DNA of 6,263 nt. Source: Candidatus Gastranaerophilales bacterium. Its GTDB lineage: Bacteria; Cyanobacteriota; Vampirovibrionia; Gastranaerophilales; Gastranaerophilaceae. Made by a program: the position numbers and the translations under genes. This document shows positions 1-5,120 of this stretch, one piece after another (position 1 is the stretch's first letter; every line of letters begins with the position of its first letter). The stretch is taken from positions 1 through 6,263 of the forward strand of contig CAAFYU010000021.1 in NCBI GenBank assembly GCA_900767135.1, read 5' to 3'. The notes under the pieces are model-generated. The model ran no database searches, was not told the origin of the DNA, and saw nothing but the letters and a program-made list of their open reading frames with translations.

Positions 1-101
1 AAGATTAAATCGATACATTTGTCGGGTAACGATTTCATTACGTCCAAACAATCGCCAAGAGTGATTTTATTTATTAAATTTTGGTAACTTTTATCGGACA
101 T
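1..101 (-). CDS. DNA methyltransferase (N6-adenine/N4-cytosine type), N-terminus only
   Basis: The gene enters from the left edge, so only its first 33 residues are visible. It starts at ATG 101-99, preceded by AAAGG four bases upstream, and overlaps the end of the 176-aa gene by 28 bases. After a short lead (MSDKSYQNLINK) comes ITLGDCLDVMKSLPDKCIDL, the characteristic opening of phage and plasmid N6_N4_Mtase proteins. In that family this strand-helix-strand element stands just before the catalytic DPPY motif, which would lie beyond the window. The expected role is SAM-dependent methylation of adenine-N6 or cytosine-N4 in phage DNA, probably as protection from restriction. Which base and site it modifies cannot be read here. 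Family assignment is fairly secure from the motif; the start is less so because the SD is short. Confidence 0.82.
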   Translation of the reverse strand, partial: MSDKSYQNLINKITLGDCLDVMKSLPDKCIDLI

Positions 102-604
102 ACAACCTTTAACCCCGAATCGCCTGTTTCGTTTAAATATCTTGGAATCTGTGAACAACTATCGACCGTCTTATAATATGTCCAAGAAAGTTTCATTGAT
201 TGTTTAGCGTTTGCCTTTGGTTTAAATGGATTCGGCAAATCAACCAAAACATAATCCTCAATTCTTCTTGAAAAAATCTCGTCGGCTTTTTTACCTCGAA
301 TGATTTTATTTTCGTCCCAATCTTGAAAACGTCCGTTCGCTTTTGCGTACCATAAATAATTCAAGATGTAATGCTTACACTTCGGACAAACCGATAATAA
401 CAAAACTTCACGTTTAACCATTCGTCCGTCTTTTAATTTCTTTTTAAAATATCGTCCTTTTTTAGTTTTAAAACAATCGATATATTCGTAACTTTTTGTA
501 TTTGTTTTTACTTCATATCCACAACAATCTAATATAACAATCGATTTCACGTTATCCCCTATCTTTTTGCGAATCGCAAGCGTTGAGATTTGTACGTTAC
601 ACAT
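74..604 (-). CDS. Conserved-looking phage protein with CPKC zinc-ribbon-like motif
   Basis: This is a 176-aa soluble, Lys-rich protein of unknown function. Counting from ATG 604, it has a Cys pair at C27-C28 and a CPKC at C73-C76, which together could hold a zinc ion. A central aromatic/basic segment follows (YLWYAKANGRFQDWD), and a SWTYYKTVDSCSQIPRYLNE stretch lies near the C-terminus. The overall look is of an uncharacterised phage protein, but I cannot name a family. The start is uncertain. ATG 604 has no SD, because the sequence before it is CCTCCTTTCT, the complement of a plus-strand SD. GTG at 550-548, in contrast, has AGGGG five bases upstream and would give a 158-residue protein beginning VKSIVILDCCGYE. 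The next gene (the methylase) starts inside its 3' end, so the two are probably co-transcribed from the 605-925 region. Confidence 0.8.
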   Translation of the reverse strand: MCNVQISTLAIRKKIGDNVKSIVILDCCGYEVKTNTKSYEYIDCFKTKKGRYFKKKLKDGRMVKREVLLLSVCPKCKHYILNYLWYAKANGRFQDWDENKIIRGKKADEIFSRRIEDYVLVDLPNPFKPKANAKQSMKLSWTYYKTVDSCSQIPRYLNETGDSGLKVVCPIKVTKI

Positions 605-628
605 TTTAGAAAGGAGGTTTATTAAATA

Positions 629-712
629 ATGAAAAAATCACTATCCACCCCAACGCCTACAACACGCAAAGTATTGCCCCAATCGGGTAAACTCGGTAAG
701 CCTACCAATTAA
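629..712 (+). CDS. Candidate 27-aa plus-strand micro-ORF
   Basis: A short ORF runs against the direction of every other gene. It has ATG at 629 and a full AAGGAGG at 611-617, separated by 11 bases, slightly longer than usual. The product is basic and Pro/Thr-rich (MKKSLSTPTPTTRKVLPQSG, then KLGKPTN) with no hydrophobic segment, so it is unlikely to be a membrane toxin. The AAGGAGG lies where an SD for the divergent minus gene cannot be, which argues that the plus strand is translated here. It could be a true small phage protein, a leader peptide, or chance. The bidirectional hairpin at 795-830 could end its transcript. I recognise no homologue. Confidence 0.45.
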   Translation: MKKSLSTPTPTTRKVLPQSGKLGKPTN

Positions 713-763
713 GGCAACCTGTTTAACACATATCAATATAAAACTTTTTTTTTGCGAGCATAA

Positions 764-777
764 GTGTAAAATTACAC
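764..777. promoter_or_regulatory. Perfect 6-bp dyad, possible operator
   Basis: GTGTAA, two bases (AA), then TTACAC form a perfect inverted repeat. It overlaps the left copy of a 13-bp direct repeat (AAAATTACACCAT at 768-780 and 909-921). Further TTACAC-type elements stand at 895-903 (TTACACTAT) and 598-605 (TTACACAT). The placement in the only regulatory gap suggests a repressor or activator site. The half-site is short and AT-rich, so chance is possible. Confidence 0.3.
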
Positions 778-794
778 CATTTTATAAAAACGCT

Positions 795-830
795 AAAAAG
801 CATGCGATAACTGAAATACGCATGCTTTTT
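795..830 (-). terminator. Rho-independent, possibly bidirectional, terminator
   Basis: A perfect 12-bp inverted repeat (AAAAAGCATGCG at 795-806 and CGCATGCTTTTT at 819-830) encloses a 12-base loop. Five A and five T at the outer ends give a U-tract on either strand. It lies about 95 bases past the last stop of the long minus-strand operon (926), so its main job is probably to end that transcript. It would equally stop a plus-strand transcript from the 27-aa ORF. Confidence 0.75.
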
Positions 831-867
831 GTGTGATTTTTTATTTTTTATTTTTTGTTTAAAATTT

Positions 868-886
868 CGGCTCAAACGCAGAGCCG
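868..886. other. GC-rich 6-bp stem hairpin
   Basis: CGGCTC (868-873) and GAGCCG (881-886) form a perfect stem with a 7-base loop (AAACGCA). It is one of the few GC-rich patches in an A/T-only stretch. Read on the minus strand it is followed by AAATTTT, a poor U-tract, so it is at best an auxiliary terminator ahead of the stronger hairpin at 795-830. It could also protect an mRNA 3' end or belong to a small RNA. Confidence 0.45.
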
Positions 887-925
887 TGCATGTTTTACAC
901 TATGGTACAAAATTACACCATAAAA

Positions 926-1174
926 TTAAAGATGTTCCGTTAAAATATCGTGTATTTTTTGTAAAGTTGCTAATTGGTTGTTTATATTGTTTAATTTCCA
1001 ATTCGGCAAATCCTCGAAGTCGTGTTTGTATTGTAATTTTTGGATTCGTTTAAGGATTTTCAAACATTCCTTTTGCAAAATTTCAGATTCTTCGGGGAAG
1101 AACTTTGCCAACTTTGTATCTATTACCATTTTTTGTTGATTGCCACAATGTGGACATTTTACAAATTTAATCAT
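926..1174 (-). CDS. Small protein with CPHC motif and helical body, unknown function
   Basis: This 82-aa protein starts at ATG 1174, behind a strong AAGGAGG eight bases away. It opens with MIKFVKCPHCGNQQ, so C7 and C10 form one zinc-knuckle half. No second CxxC follows (only C37), so either the metal site is completed by dimerisation or the knuckle is degenerate. The remainder is charged and helical, ending in KLNNINNQLATLQKIHDILT. It is the last gene of the long operon. Its start overlaps the end of the preceding small basic ORF by eight bases, and a terminator hairpin follows. No family recognised. Confidence 0.75.
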   Translation of the reverse strand: MIKFVKCPHCGNQQKMVIDTKLAKFFPEESEILQKECLKILKRIQKLQYKHDFEDLPNWKLNNINNQLATLQKIHDILTEHL

Positions 1175-1368
1175 TTTTAACCTCCTTTTTAATCTTTTTA
1201 ATTACCTGTTGTCTTTGTCTAATTAAGCGACCAAGCCGTCGTTTGTCTTTTATTTTAAAACCCTTATGAGTTTTAAAATGTTTTAAAAGTTCTATTTCTC
1301 TTTGAATTATTGCGACCCAAGTATCGACAAGACCAAAAGCAGCAATTATTCTTTCCTTTTTTTGTCAT
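1167..1368 (-). CDS. Small basic protein, broken by an apparent frameshift at an A7 run
   Basis: ATG 1368 overlaps the upstream stop as ATGA and has GGAGGA five bases before it, an excellent start. In that frame the ORF is only 31 aa (stop at 1275-1273) and ends in an unconvincing Cys/Arg/Asn-rich sequence. Five codons inside the gene is a run of seven A (plus-strand T7, 1357-1363). Reading with one A fewer joins the start to an open frame that runs to TAA at 1169-1167. The result is a plausible 66-residue protein: MTKKERIIAAFGLVDTWVAI, then a helical, strongly basic part (IKDKRRLGRLIRQRQQVIKK). This frame ends by overlapping the next gene and carries that gene's SD (AAGGAGG), as real genes here do. 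Explanations are a sequencing indel, a genuine mutation, or slippage on A7. Function unknown; about 20 of 66 residues are Lys or Arg, so nucleic-acid binding is possible. Confidence 0.6.
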
Positions 1369-1769
1369 AAATCCTCCTGCTCGTCATAATTCGCCACAAA
1401 CTCCTCGAAGTCTTGAACTTGCTTTTGCTTACATGCGTTACAATAGAAAAAGTCATACTCAAAAGGAATGTCTAAACTGTTCTCTATTTCGTTTTTATAA
1501 TTTTGGGGAGTTAGTTTACAACCACAACGGGGACAACGCCCGTTGTTTATAAGAATAATAATCTTTTCCTCTTTTTTATTTTTGAGCAATTCTTTTACTT
1601 GTTTCCAAGTGGACGGGTCGGTTTCCCAACCGTTCACAATATAAAGCCCGTTATCATACTCCCATTTATTATGTATTTTTAAATTGCCGTCGATATGTGT
1701 AATAATGAAATCGCCCCAAGTGGACAATAAAACAAAATCTTTTCTTTTTAATTTTTTAAATCTTGTCAT
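1365..1769 (-). CDS. Zinc-ribbon phage protein, unknown function
   Basis: This 134-aa protein starts at ATG 1769, overlapping the DUF5131 stop by four bases (ATGA), so the two are translationally coupled. The N-terminal half (residues 1-60) is a Trp-rich beta-looking segment (STWGDFIITHIDGNLKIHNK). It is followed by a Lys/Glu helix and then a four-Cys zinc ribbon, CPRCGC (C79, C82, C84) and CNAC (C110, C113). The tail is acidic and ends EQEDL, encoded by bases that also supply the next gene's SD. Zinc ribbons of this kind commonly serve nucleic-acid or protein binding, but no specific family is recognised. Whether it works with the adjacent DUF5131 protein is only suggested by the tight coupling. 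Confidence 0.82.
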   Translation of the reverse strand: MTRFKKLKRKDFVLLSTWGDFIITHIDGNLKIHNKWEYDNGLYIVNGWETDPSTWKQVKELLKNKKEEKIIILINNGRCPRCGCKLTPQNYKNEIENSLDIPFEYDFFYCNACKQKQVQDFEEFVANYDEQEDL

Positions 1770-2620
1770 TTCTCACCTCGTAACCTTTTTGGAAATTCCT
1801 TGTACTCTTTACCGTCGAGCAACGCTCCCGATTTTGCTTTCCCAATTTTTTTCATAGCCGATACTCTGTTGTATTGCAAGAATGACGGAATCCTTTTTTC
1901 AACTATTGTAACTTGACCGTTAAAATCTATCCAATAAGTTTTCGAAAGTTCTAAATATTCAATACTGCTTTTAACGGGAGTAAATTCGCCCCATTGTTTA
2001 AAGAAGAACGGAACGTTTTGTTCTTCGCATTGGCGTTGAATATTGCGAACCCAATCGGGGTGCATTGGTCGAGCCTTATGCCCCGATTCACCACCACAAA
2101 TCACCCAATCAATTCCCGTTAAATCAAGTTCGCCCAAATCCTCCAATAAAGGTTCACAACTCAAAAATTTAACGGGAGCGTCTGTCTGTCTTAAATAGTC
2201 GATACGGTCTTTATGTTTTGCTGATTCAACCGTTACTCCAAGCCAAACATTAAAAGGGTAGTTAAATTCAATCACTCGTTCAGCCCTTTTTGTAAGGATT
2301 TGAAAAATATTGGGGTCGTTCCATTCGCACTCGTTCAAAAGTTCTATTATTTGCGAATCTGTTATGTCTTTATGGAACGTGTCGCTCATAGAATTAACAA
2401 AAATCAATTTTCCCTTTTTGTCCAATCTTGAAAACTTGTGTTGATAAAGTGCTTCTTTATGAAAAACAACTTTGTTAAACGGCTGGGAGTATTTCTCAAC
2501 CCCCATAGCCGTTAATCTTTTATGCATATTCATAGCGAAGCAATTTTGACAACCCTCGCTATATTGTGTGCAGCCCGTAATCGGATTCCAAGTTATATCC
2601 GTCCATTCTATTTTACTCAT
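1766..2620 (-). CDS. DUF5131 / phage Gp37-Gp68 family protein, radical-SAM-like
   Basis: At 284 aa this is the longest and best recognised gene. It opens MSKIEWTDITWNPITGC and has the family's three-cysteine signature C17-x6-C24-x2-C27, likely an iron-sulfur cluster ligand set of radical-SAM type. Other hallmarks occur in order: FVNSMSDTFH (74-83), QILTKR (107-112), LGVTVE (127-132), SCEPLL (154-159), GGESG (176-180), FFFKQWGEF (205-213) and the C-terminal LLDGKEYKEFP (267-277). The protein appears full length. Members occur in many phages and mobile elements, and some sit beside a three-Cys-motif partner protein (TcmP). No such partner is in this window. The substrate and reaction are not established. 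ATG 2620 has AAGGAG, formed by the last codons of the preceding gene. The next gene overlaps its stop by four bases. Confidence 0.93.
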   Translation of the reverse strand: MSKIEWTDITWNPITGCTQYSEGCQNCFAMNMHKRLTAMGVEKYSQPFNKVVFHKEALYQHKFSRLDKKGKLIFVNSMSDTFHKDITDSQIIELLNECEWNDPNIFQILTKRAERVIEFNYPFNVWLGVTVESAKHKDRIDYLRQTDAPVKFLSCEPLLEDLGELDLTGIDWVICGGESGHKARPMHPDWVRNIQRQCEEQNVPFFFKQWGEFTPVKSSIEYLELSKTYWIDFNGQVTIVEKRIPSFLQYNRVSAMKKIGKAKSGALLDGKEYKEFPKRLRGEK

Positions 2621-2623
2621 CGT

Positions 2624-2869
2624 TTACTCCTTCACAACCAAATCAAGCAAGTTGTCGATTTCTTTTCTTATTTTTACTAATTCTTTACATAAATAAGCCG
2701 TTGCGACTCCTGTTTTTGATTTAACGCCATATTCACTTCTTAACTCCTCGATTACGTTTCTCACCGTCCCGATTGTGCAATTTGTTTTTCTTGCGATAAC
2801 TTCGGTCGGAGTATCTTTTAGAATATGTTTTATTATTTTTGTTAATGTTTCTTTTTTTACCTTTGCCAT
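2624..2869 (-). CDS. Small helix-turn-helix protein, LuxR/GerE-like
   Basis: This 81-aa protein is nearly all one HTH domain. TPTEVIARKTNCTIGTVRNV (residues 20-39) fits helix-turn-recognition helix, and EELRSEYGVKSKTGVATAYL after it parallels the fourth helix and Arg/Thr turn of LuxR-type domains (compare the usual KLGV-x-NRT-x-A pattern). The last 15 residues (ELVKIRKEIDNLLDLVVKE) look like a dimerising helix. It is probably a small DNA-binding regulator. It starts at ATG 2869, immediately after the previous stop, with AAGGAGG in the closing codons of that gene. A second LuxR-like HTH gene lies at 4561-5118 in the same operon. Confidence 0.8.
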   Translation of the reverse strand: MAKVKKETLTKIIKHILKDTPTEVIARKTNCTIGTVRNVIEELRSEYGVKSKTGVATAYLCKELVKIRKEIDNLLDLVVKE

Positions 2870-3187
2870 TTAATCCTCCTTGATTTTTATGTCGAATGTC
2901 GCACCGACGTTATTTTTGTATAACCAATAATTTTCGTCCGTTGCTTTTCTTAACGTTGAGAACAAAGCCCCTTTTTCCCCAACAAAGAATAATAACAAAT
3001 AATTTTCTTTGTCATTGATTAGATAAAACGAACCGTCGGGACGACGGCAATCATATTCGACCAATAAAGGTAAATGAGCCGTCAACTGTTCGCCCGTTAC
3101 GTCGGGGAACATCGCAACCAACGTCGCCGTCTTTTGCCCTTGAAGTTTGTTATAATTGCAATCAAACAATAATTCTTCTCTTGCCAT
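2870..3187 (-). CDS. Unrecognised 105-aa phage protein
   Basis: I do not recognise this protein. It has no signal, membrane span or Cys pair. A GQKTATLVAMFP stretch (about residues 17-28) leads into TGEQLTAHLPLLVEYDCRRP. A strongly hydrophobic strand (YLLLFFVGEKGALFSTLR) follows in the middle, and the tail FDIKIKED is charged. The composition suggests a compact alpha/beta or beta-barrel domain. ATG 3187 is chosen as the start because GGAGGTGTTTAAAATG gives ideal SD spacing; a TTG at 3202 in the same frame would place the SD inside the gene. It follows the phosphatase stop by one base, so the two are coupled. Confidence 0.78.
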   Translation of the reverse strand: MAREELLFDCNYNKLQGQKTATLVAMFPDVTGEQLTAHLPLLVEYDCRRPDGSFYLINDKENYLLLFFVGEKGALFSTLRKATDENYWLYKNNVGATFDIKIKED

Positions 3188-3188
3188 T

Positions 3189-3716
3189 TTAAACACCTCC
3201 AAAGATTGTTGAGGGTTTTTCGATTAACATTTGAGGAATAAATCCGAACTTCCATTGTAAAGTTTCAATGCCGTAATTCTCAAACATTTTTAAATTTTCT
3301 GAATCGTCGTCAATCGCAAGCACGATTTCGTGTCCACATTCCAAAAGGCGTTCAAGACGTTTTCTTTTTGATTCGCTCGGGTTTGACATATCCCCCGATT
3401 CTCTAAAACTAACGTGAAAATACTTTAAATCTGATTTCGCCAAAATAAACTCGGTTGTTTCATCTTTAATTGATTCCGAGCGAGCCGTCATTAATAACAA
3501 TGTTGGATTTTTACCGTCATAAAATCGCTCTAATAACTGTTTTAAATAAATAACCAACATCGAATCAACTCGGCAAAAACTCAAATTAGCGTTTTTGTCA
3601 AAAATCTCAAAAGGATTAACGTCGTCAAAACGGGTTTTTAATTGGTTAATTACACCCCATAACCAAGATGTATCGACCAAACACCCGTCAATGTCGCAAA
3701 TTATATATTTAGCCAC
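3189..3716 (-). CDS. HAD-superfamily phosphatase, polynucleotide 3'-phosphatase-like
   Basis: This 175-aa hydrolase has all four HAD motifs when read from GTG 3716. Motif I is DIDGCLVD (nucleophile D8, acid D10), and motif II is LLLMTAR with T77. A Lys for motif III lies around K117-K119 (SKRKRLERL), and motif IV is AIDDDSENLKMF with D136-D138. The short cap and the order RESGD...K...IDDD resemble phage T4 Pnk-type 3'-phosphatase domains, so the substrate may be a 3'-phosphate on nucleic acid; a nucleotidase is the alternative. No kinase domain is attached. Start: GTG 3716 overlaps the previous stop as TAGTG and has GGGGG five bases upstream. The in-frame ATG 3728 would add four residues but has only A/T before it. 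Confidence 0.85.
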   Translation of the reverse strand: MAKYIICDIDGCLVDTSWLWGVINQLKTRFDDVNPFEIFDKNANLSFCRVDSMLVIYLKQLLERFYDGKNPTLLLMTARSESIKDETTEFILAKSDLKYFHVSFRESGDMSNPSESKRKRLERLLECGHEIVLAIDDDSENLKMFENYGIETLQWKFGFIPQMLIEKPSTIFGGV

Positions 3717-3949
3717 TATAACCCCCATTTTTTTAAAATTATTAGTACGCCAAAAAGGAAGAACGTCATAATAACACCACCTGCAAAAGATGCAACGTGT
3801 GTAAGAGCGTTAAAATTTGAAATATCGTCAAAACGACTCATTATAATATTAACTTTGTTCTTCACAAGACAAAGGTTGTATCTTATTTCTTCAAAATTAA
3901 TAAGTTGTTTTTCTAAAATCTTACTTCGTTTATTTTTATTTTTCGCCAT
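3716..3949 (-). CDS. Small C-terminally anchored membrane protein
   Basis: This is a 77-aa protein with a very basic N-terminus (MAKNKNKRSKILEK), a soluble helical stretch (LINFEEIRYNLCLVKNKVNI), and one strong membrane span near the C-terminus (FAGGVIMTFFLFGVLIILKK, about residues 55-74). Only WGL follows the closing lysines. The positive N-terminus suggests a cytoplasmic N-terminal part and a tail anchor. It could be a holin-like or superinfection-type membrane factor, but nothing in the sequence decides this. ATG 3949 has AGGAGG with good spacing and lies 14 bases inside the previous gene. Its first seven residues are identical to those of the 73-aa gene at 5517-5738. Confidence 0.75.
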   Translation of the reverse strand: MAKNKNKRSKILEKQLINFEEIRYNLCLVKNKVNIIMSRFDDISNFNALTHVASFAGGVIMTFFLFGVLIILKKWGL

Positions 3950-4574
3950 TTTGAACCTCCTCTGCTTTTATCCAACTTCCGACGTTTGCTTCGTTTATAA
4001 TATTTTTGTACATACCCAAATTACACTCGTCGCATGCTCTGTTTTCGCCGTCGTCGTTTTGTTCCTCGATACACGCTTCGCAAACTTGATTAATGTCTTG
4101 TCTTATCTCGTCAAGAGTTGATTCAAATTTAATTGCTTTTTCTCGCCAATCGTCGGCTTTTTTATCAAGTTTTAAATATTCTTTTTGAATAAACTCTCTT
4201 GATTTTTCTGCTTGTCCTGCTCGAATTGCGAACTCCGAAGCCCTAAAACGCTCGTGGTCTAATTGTATTTTTAAAAATTCTTTACTCTCTGAAGTTTGAG
4301 TTTGTTCGTTGCGTTCTGACTTTTTCTTATTTATTGCAATGATAACTCGCTCAAACAAATCGCAAAGTTGCGATTCGCTTAATAGGTTGATGTCAAAATA
4401 ATTCAAGAAAATTTCTTTAAAATCTTTATCGTCCAAATCAGCAATTCCACGTCTTGAAAACTCTTGTGTAATTAGCAAACACAATTTTCTTAAATTGTGG
4501 TCGTTTACTGTTTTAAGAGTTGCTCTCATACACTTGTCGAAATCAAATATTCCTGTATTGTTATTTATTTCCAT
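3936..4574 (-). CDS. Coiled-coil protein with paired CxxC motifs
   Basis: This 212-aa protein has three parts. Residues 1-85 form an acidic helical domain rich in Phe and Leu (FKEIFLNYFDINLLSESQ). Residues 95-162 are an uninterrupted charged helix, likely a coiled coil (RFRASEFAIRAGQAEKSREF). The C-terminal part holds C165-x2-C168 and C181-x2-C184, a plausible single zinc site. The architecture suggests a scaffold or DNA-associated protein, but no family is recognised. It begins inside the end of the LuxR-like gene (14-base overlap) with GGAG 12 bases upstream, a weaker arrangement than its neighbours have. Coiled coils in both proteins make a complex between the two conceivable, which is inference from adjacency only. 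Confidence 0.78.
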   Translation of the reverse strand: MEINNNTGIFDFDKCMRATLKTVNDHNLRKLCLLITQEFSRRGIADLDDKDFKEIFLNYFDINLLSESQLCDLFERVIIAINKKKSERNEQTQTSESKEFLKIQLDHERFRASEFAIRAGQAEKSREFIQKEYLKLDKKADDWREKAIKFESTLDEIRQDINQVCEACIEEQNDDGENRACDECNLGMYKNIINEANVGSWIKAEEVQNGEK

Positions 4575-5118
4575 TTTTGTTGTTTACTCCATTTTTACCG
4601 TTTAATTTTTCTTTTATCTCGTCTAAAACCTGCAGTTTTATGTGAGCGTTGTATTTTTCCATATCGTATTTGATTTTTAAATCATCAAGAATTAAATCAA
4701 TATCAACTTTGTTTTCGCTCTTTTGGGTTTCAACGGGGGGGGGAGCAGCCTTTTCCTTACTTTTGTTTTCGGATTTCTTTTTTAAATCCGTGTTTTCTTT
4801 TGTCAAAATTTCGACCGTATTCCCAAGCGACTTGGTTTGTTGTTCTAATTGCTCAATCTTTTTCAAATCCTTTTCGTTCGATTCGTTCGACACGACCGAG
4901 AACGCCGTTGGGTTGTTTCTTAAACAACCTTGCAATTCCTCAAATTTGTTCTTTGCCGAATGGTAACAAACAAGAAAATCGGTTTTCTTGTAAATCGAAC
5001 TAAAATATTGATTGATAATATTCGGCGTTGTTTTTAATTCCATAATGATTGAACTTTTGCTTTTGCCGTGTCTGATAAGTTCAAGTATTTCATATTCCTT
5101 TTTAGTCAATTTTTCCAT
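4561..5118 (-). CDS. LuxR-type HTH protein with coiled coil
   Basis: In this 185-aa protein, residues 4-48 match the LuxR/GerE HTH pattern well: LTKKEYEILELIRHGKSKSS, then IIMELKTTPNIINQYFSSIYKK. It is at the N-terminus, whereas in LuxR regulators it is C-terminal. A coiled coil follows at about 80-115 (EKDLKKIEQLEQQTKSLGNT). After it come a Lys/Pro linker with PPP (126-128), a second helical domain (DIDLILDDLKIKYDMEKY) and a low-complexity Asn/Gly/Lys tail. The likely role is DNA binding by a dimer or oligomer. The linker is encoded by nine consecutive C, and losing or gaining one would truncate the protein soon after. ATG 5118 follows AAGGAG from the 34-aa gene. Confidence 0.82.
   Translation of the reverse strand: MEKLTKKEYEILELIRHGKSKSSIIMELKTTPNIINQYFSSIYKKTDFLVCYHSAKNKFEELQGCLRNNPTAFSVVSNESNEKDLKKIEQLEQQTKSLGNTVEILTKENTDLKKKSENKSKEKAAPPPVETQKSENKVDIDLILDDLKIKYDMEKYNAHIKLQVLDEIKEKLNGKNGVNNKNGNK
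4735..4743. repeat. G9/C9 homopolymer inside the LuxR-like gene
   Basis: Nine G on the plus strand (nine C in the coding strand) encode Pro126-Pro128. By hand translation, one extra C gives Arg then an immediate TGA, and one fewer C gives about 14 altered residues and then TAA. Long G/C runs are rare in such an AT-rich sequence and are typical slippage sites. Confidence 0.85.
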
Positions 5119-5120
5119 TT

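Larger units (their letters stand above)
768..921. repeat. 13-bp direct repeat pair (768-780 and 909-921)
   Basis: AAAATTACACCAT occurs identically at both ends of this span, bracketing the two hairpins. A weaker relative, TTACACTAT, lies at 895-903. Copies on both sides of the terminator could be operators, or traces of a small duplication or insertion that brought in the hairpins. Nothing in between looks like a mobile element. Confidence 0.4.
605..925. other. Non-coding regulatory gap between two minus-strand units
   Basis: This is the only stretch over 300 bases without a substantial gene. It contains the 27-aa plus-strand ORF, a T9 run at 745-753, a perfect dyad at 764-777, repeated TTACAC-type elements, and two hairpins (795-830 and 868-886). 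A/T-only tracts fill the space between the hairpins. The minus-strand genes to its left need a promoter, and this gap is the natural place. I could not find a convincing -35/-10 pair on either strand. Confidence 0.6.

Noticed and set aside
745..753. T9 run as a terminator for the plus-strand ORF
   Set aside because: No GC-rich hairpin precedes it; the 795-830 hairpin is a better candidate.
829..1053. Plus-strand ORF of 74 codons
   Set aside because: No SD, starts inside the terminator arm and reads antisense to the CPHC gene; composition is a shadow of it.
1310..1552. Plus-strand ORF of 80 codons
   Set aside because: Antisense to the zinc-ribbon and small basic genes, with no SD and an unlikely Cys/Arg/Pro mixture.
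3187..3202. TTG start five codons upstream for the 105-aa gene
   Set aside because: It would bury the GGAGGT SD in the coding region; ATG 3187 has ideal spacing.
3855..4121. Plus-strand hydrophobic ORF that resembles a membrane protein
   Set aside because: Hydrophobicity arises from reading Lys/Asn/Glu codons of two minus-strand genes in antisense; no SD.
4649..5003. Two overlapping plus-strand ORFs rich in Ser/Phe
   Set aside because: Both are antisense to the LuxR-like coiled-coil gene and lack an SD.
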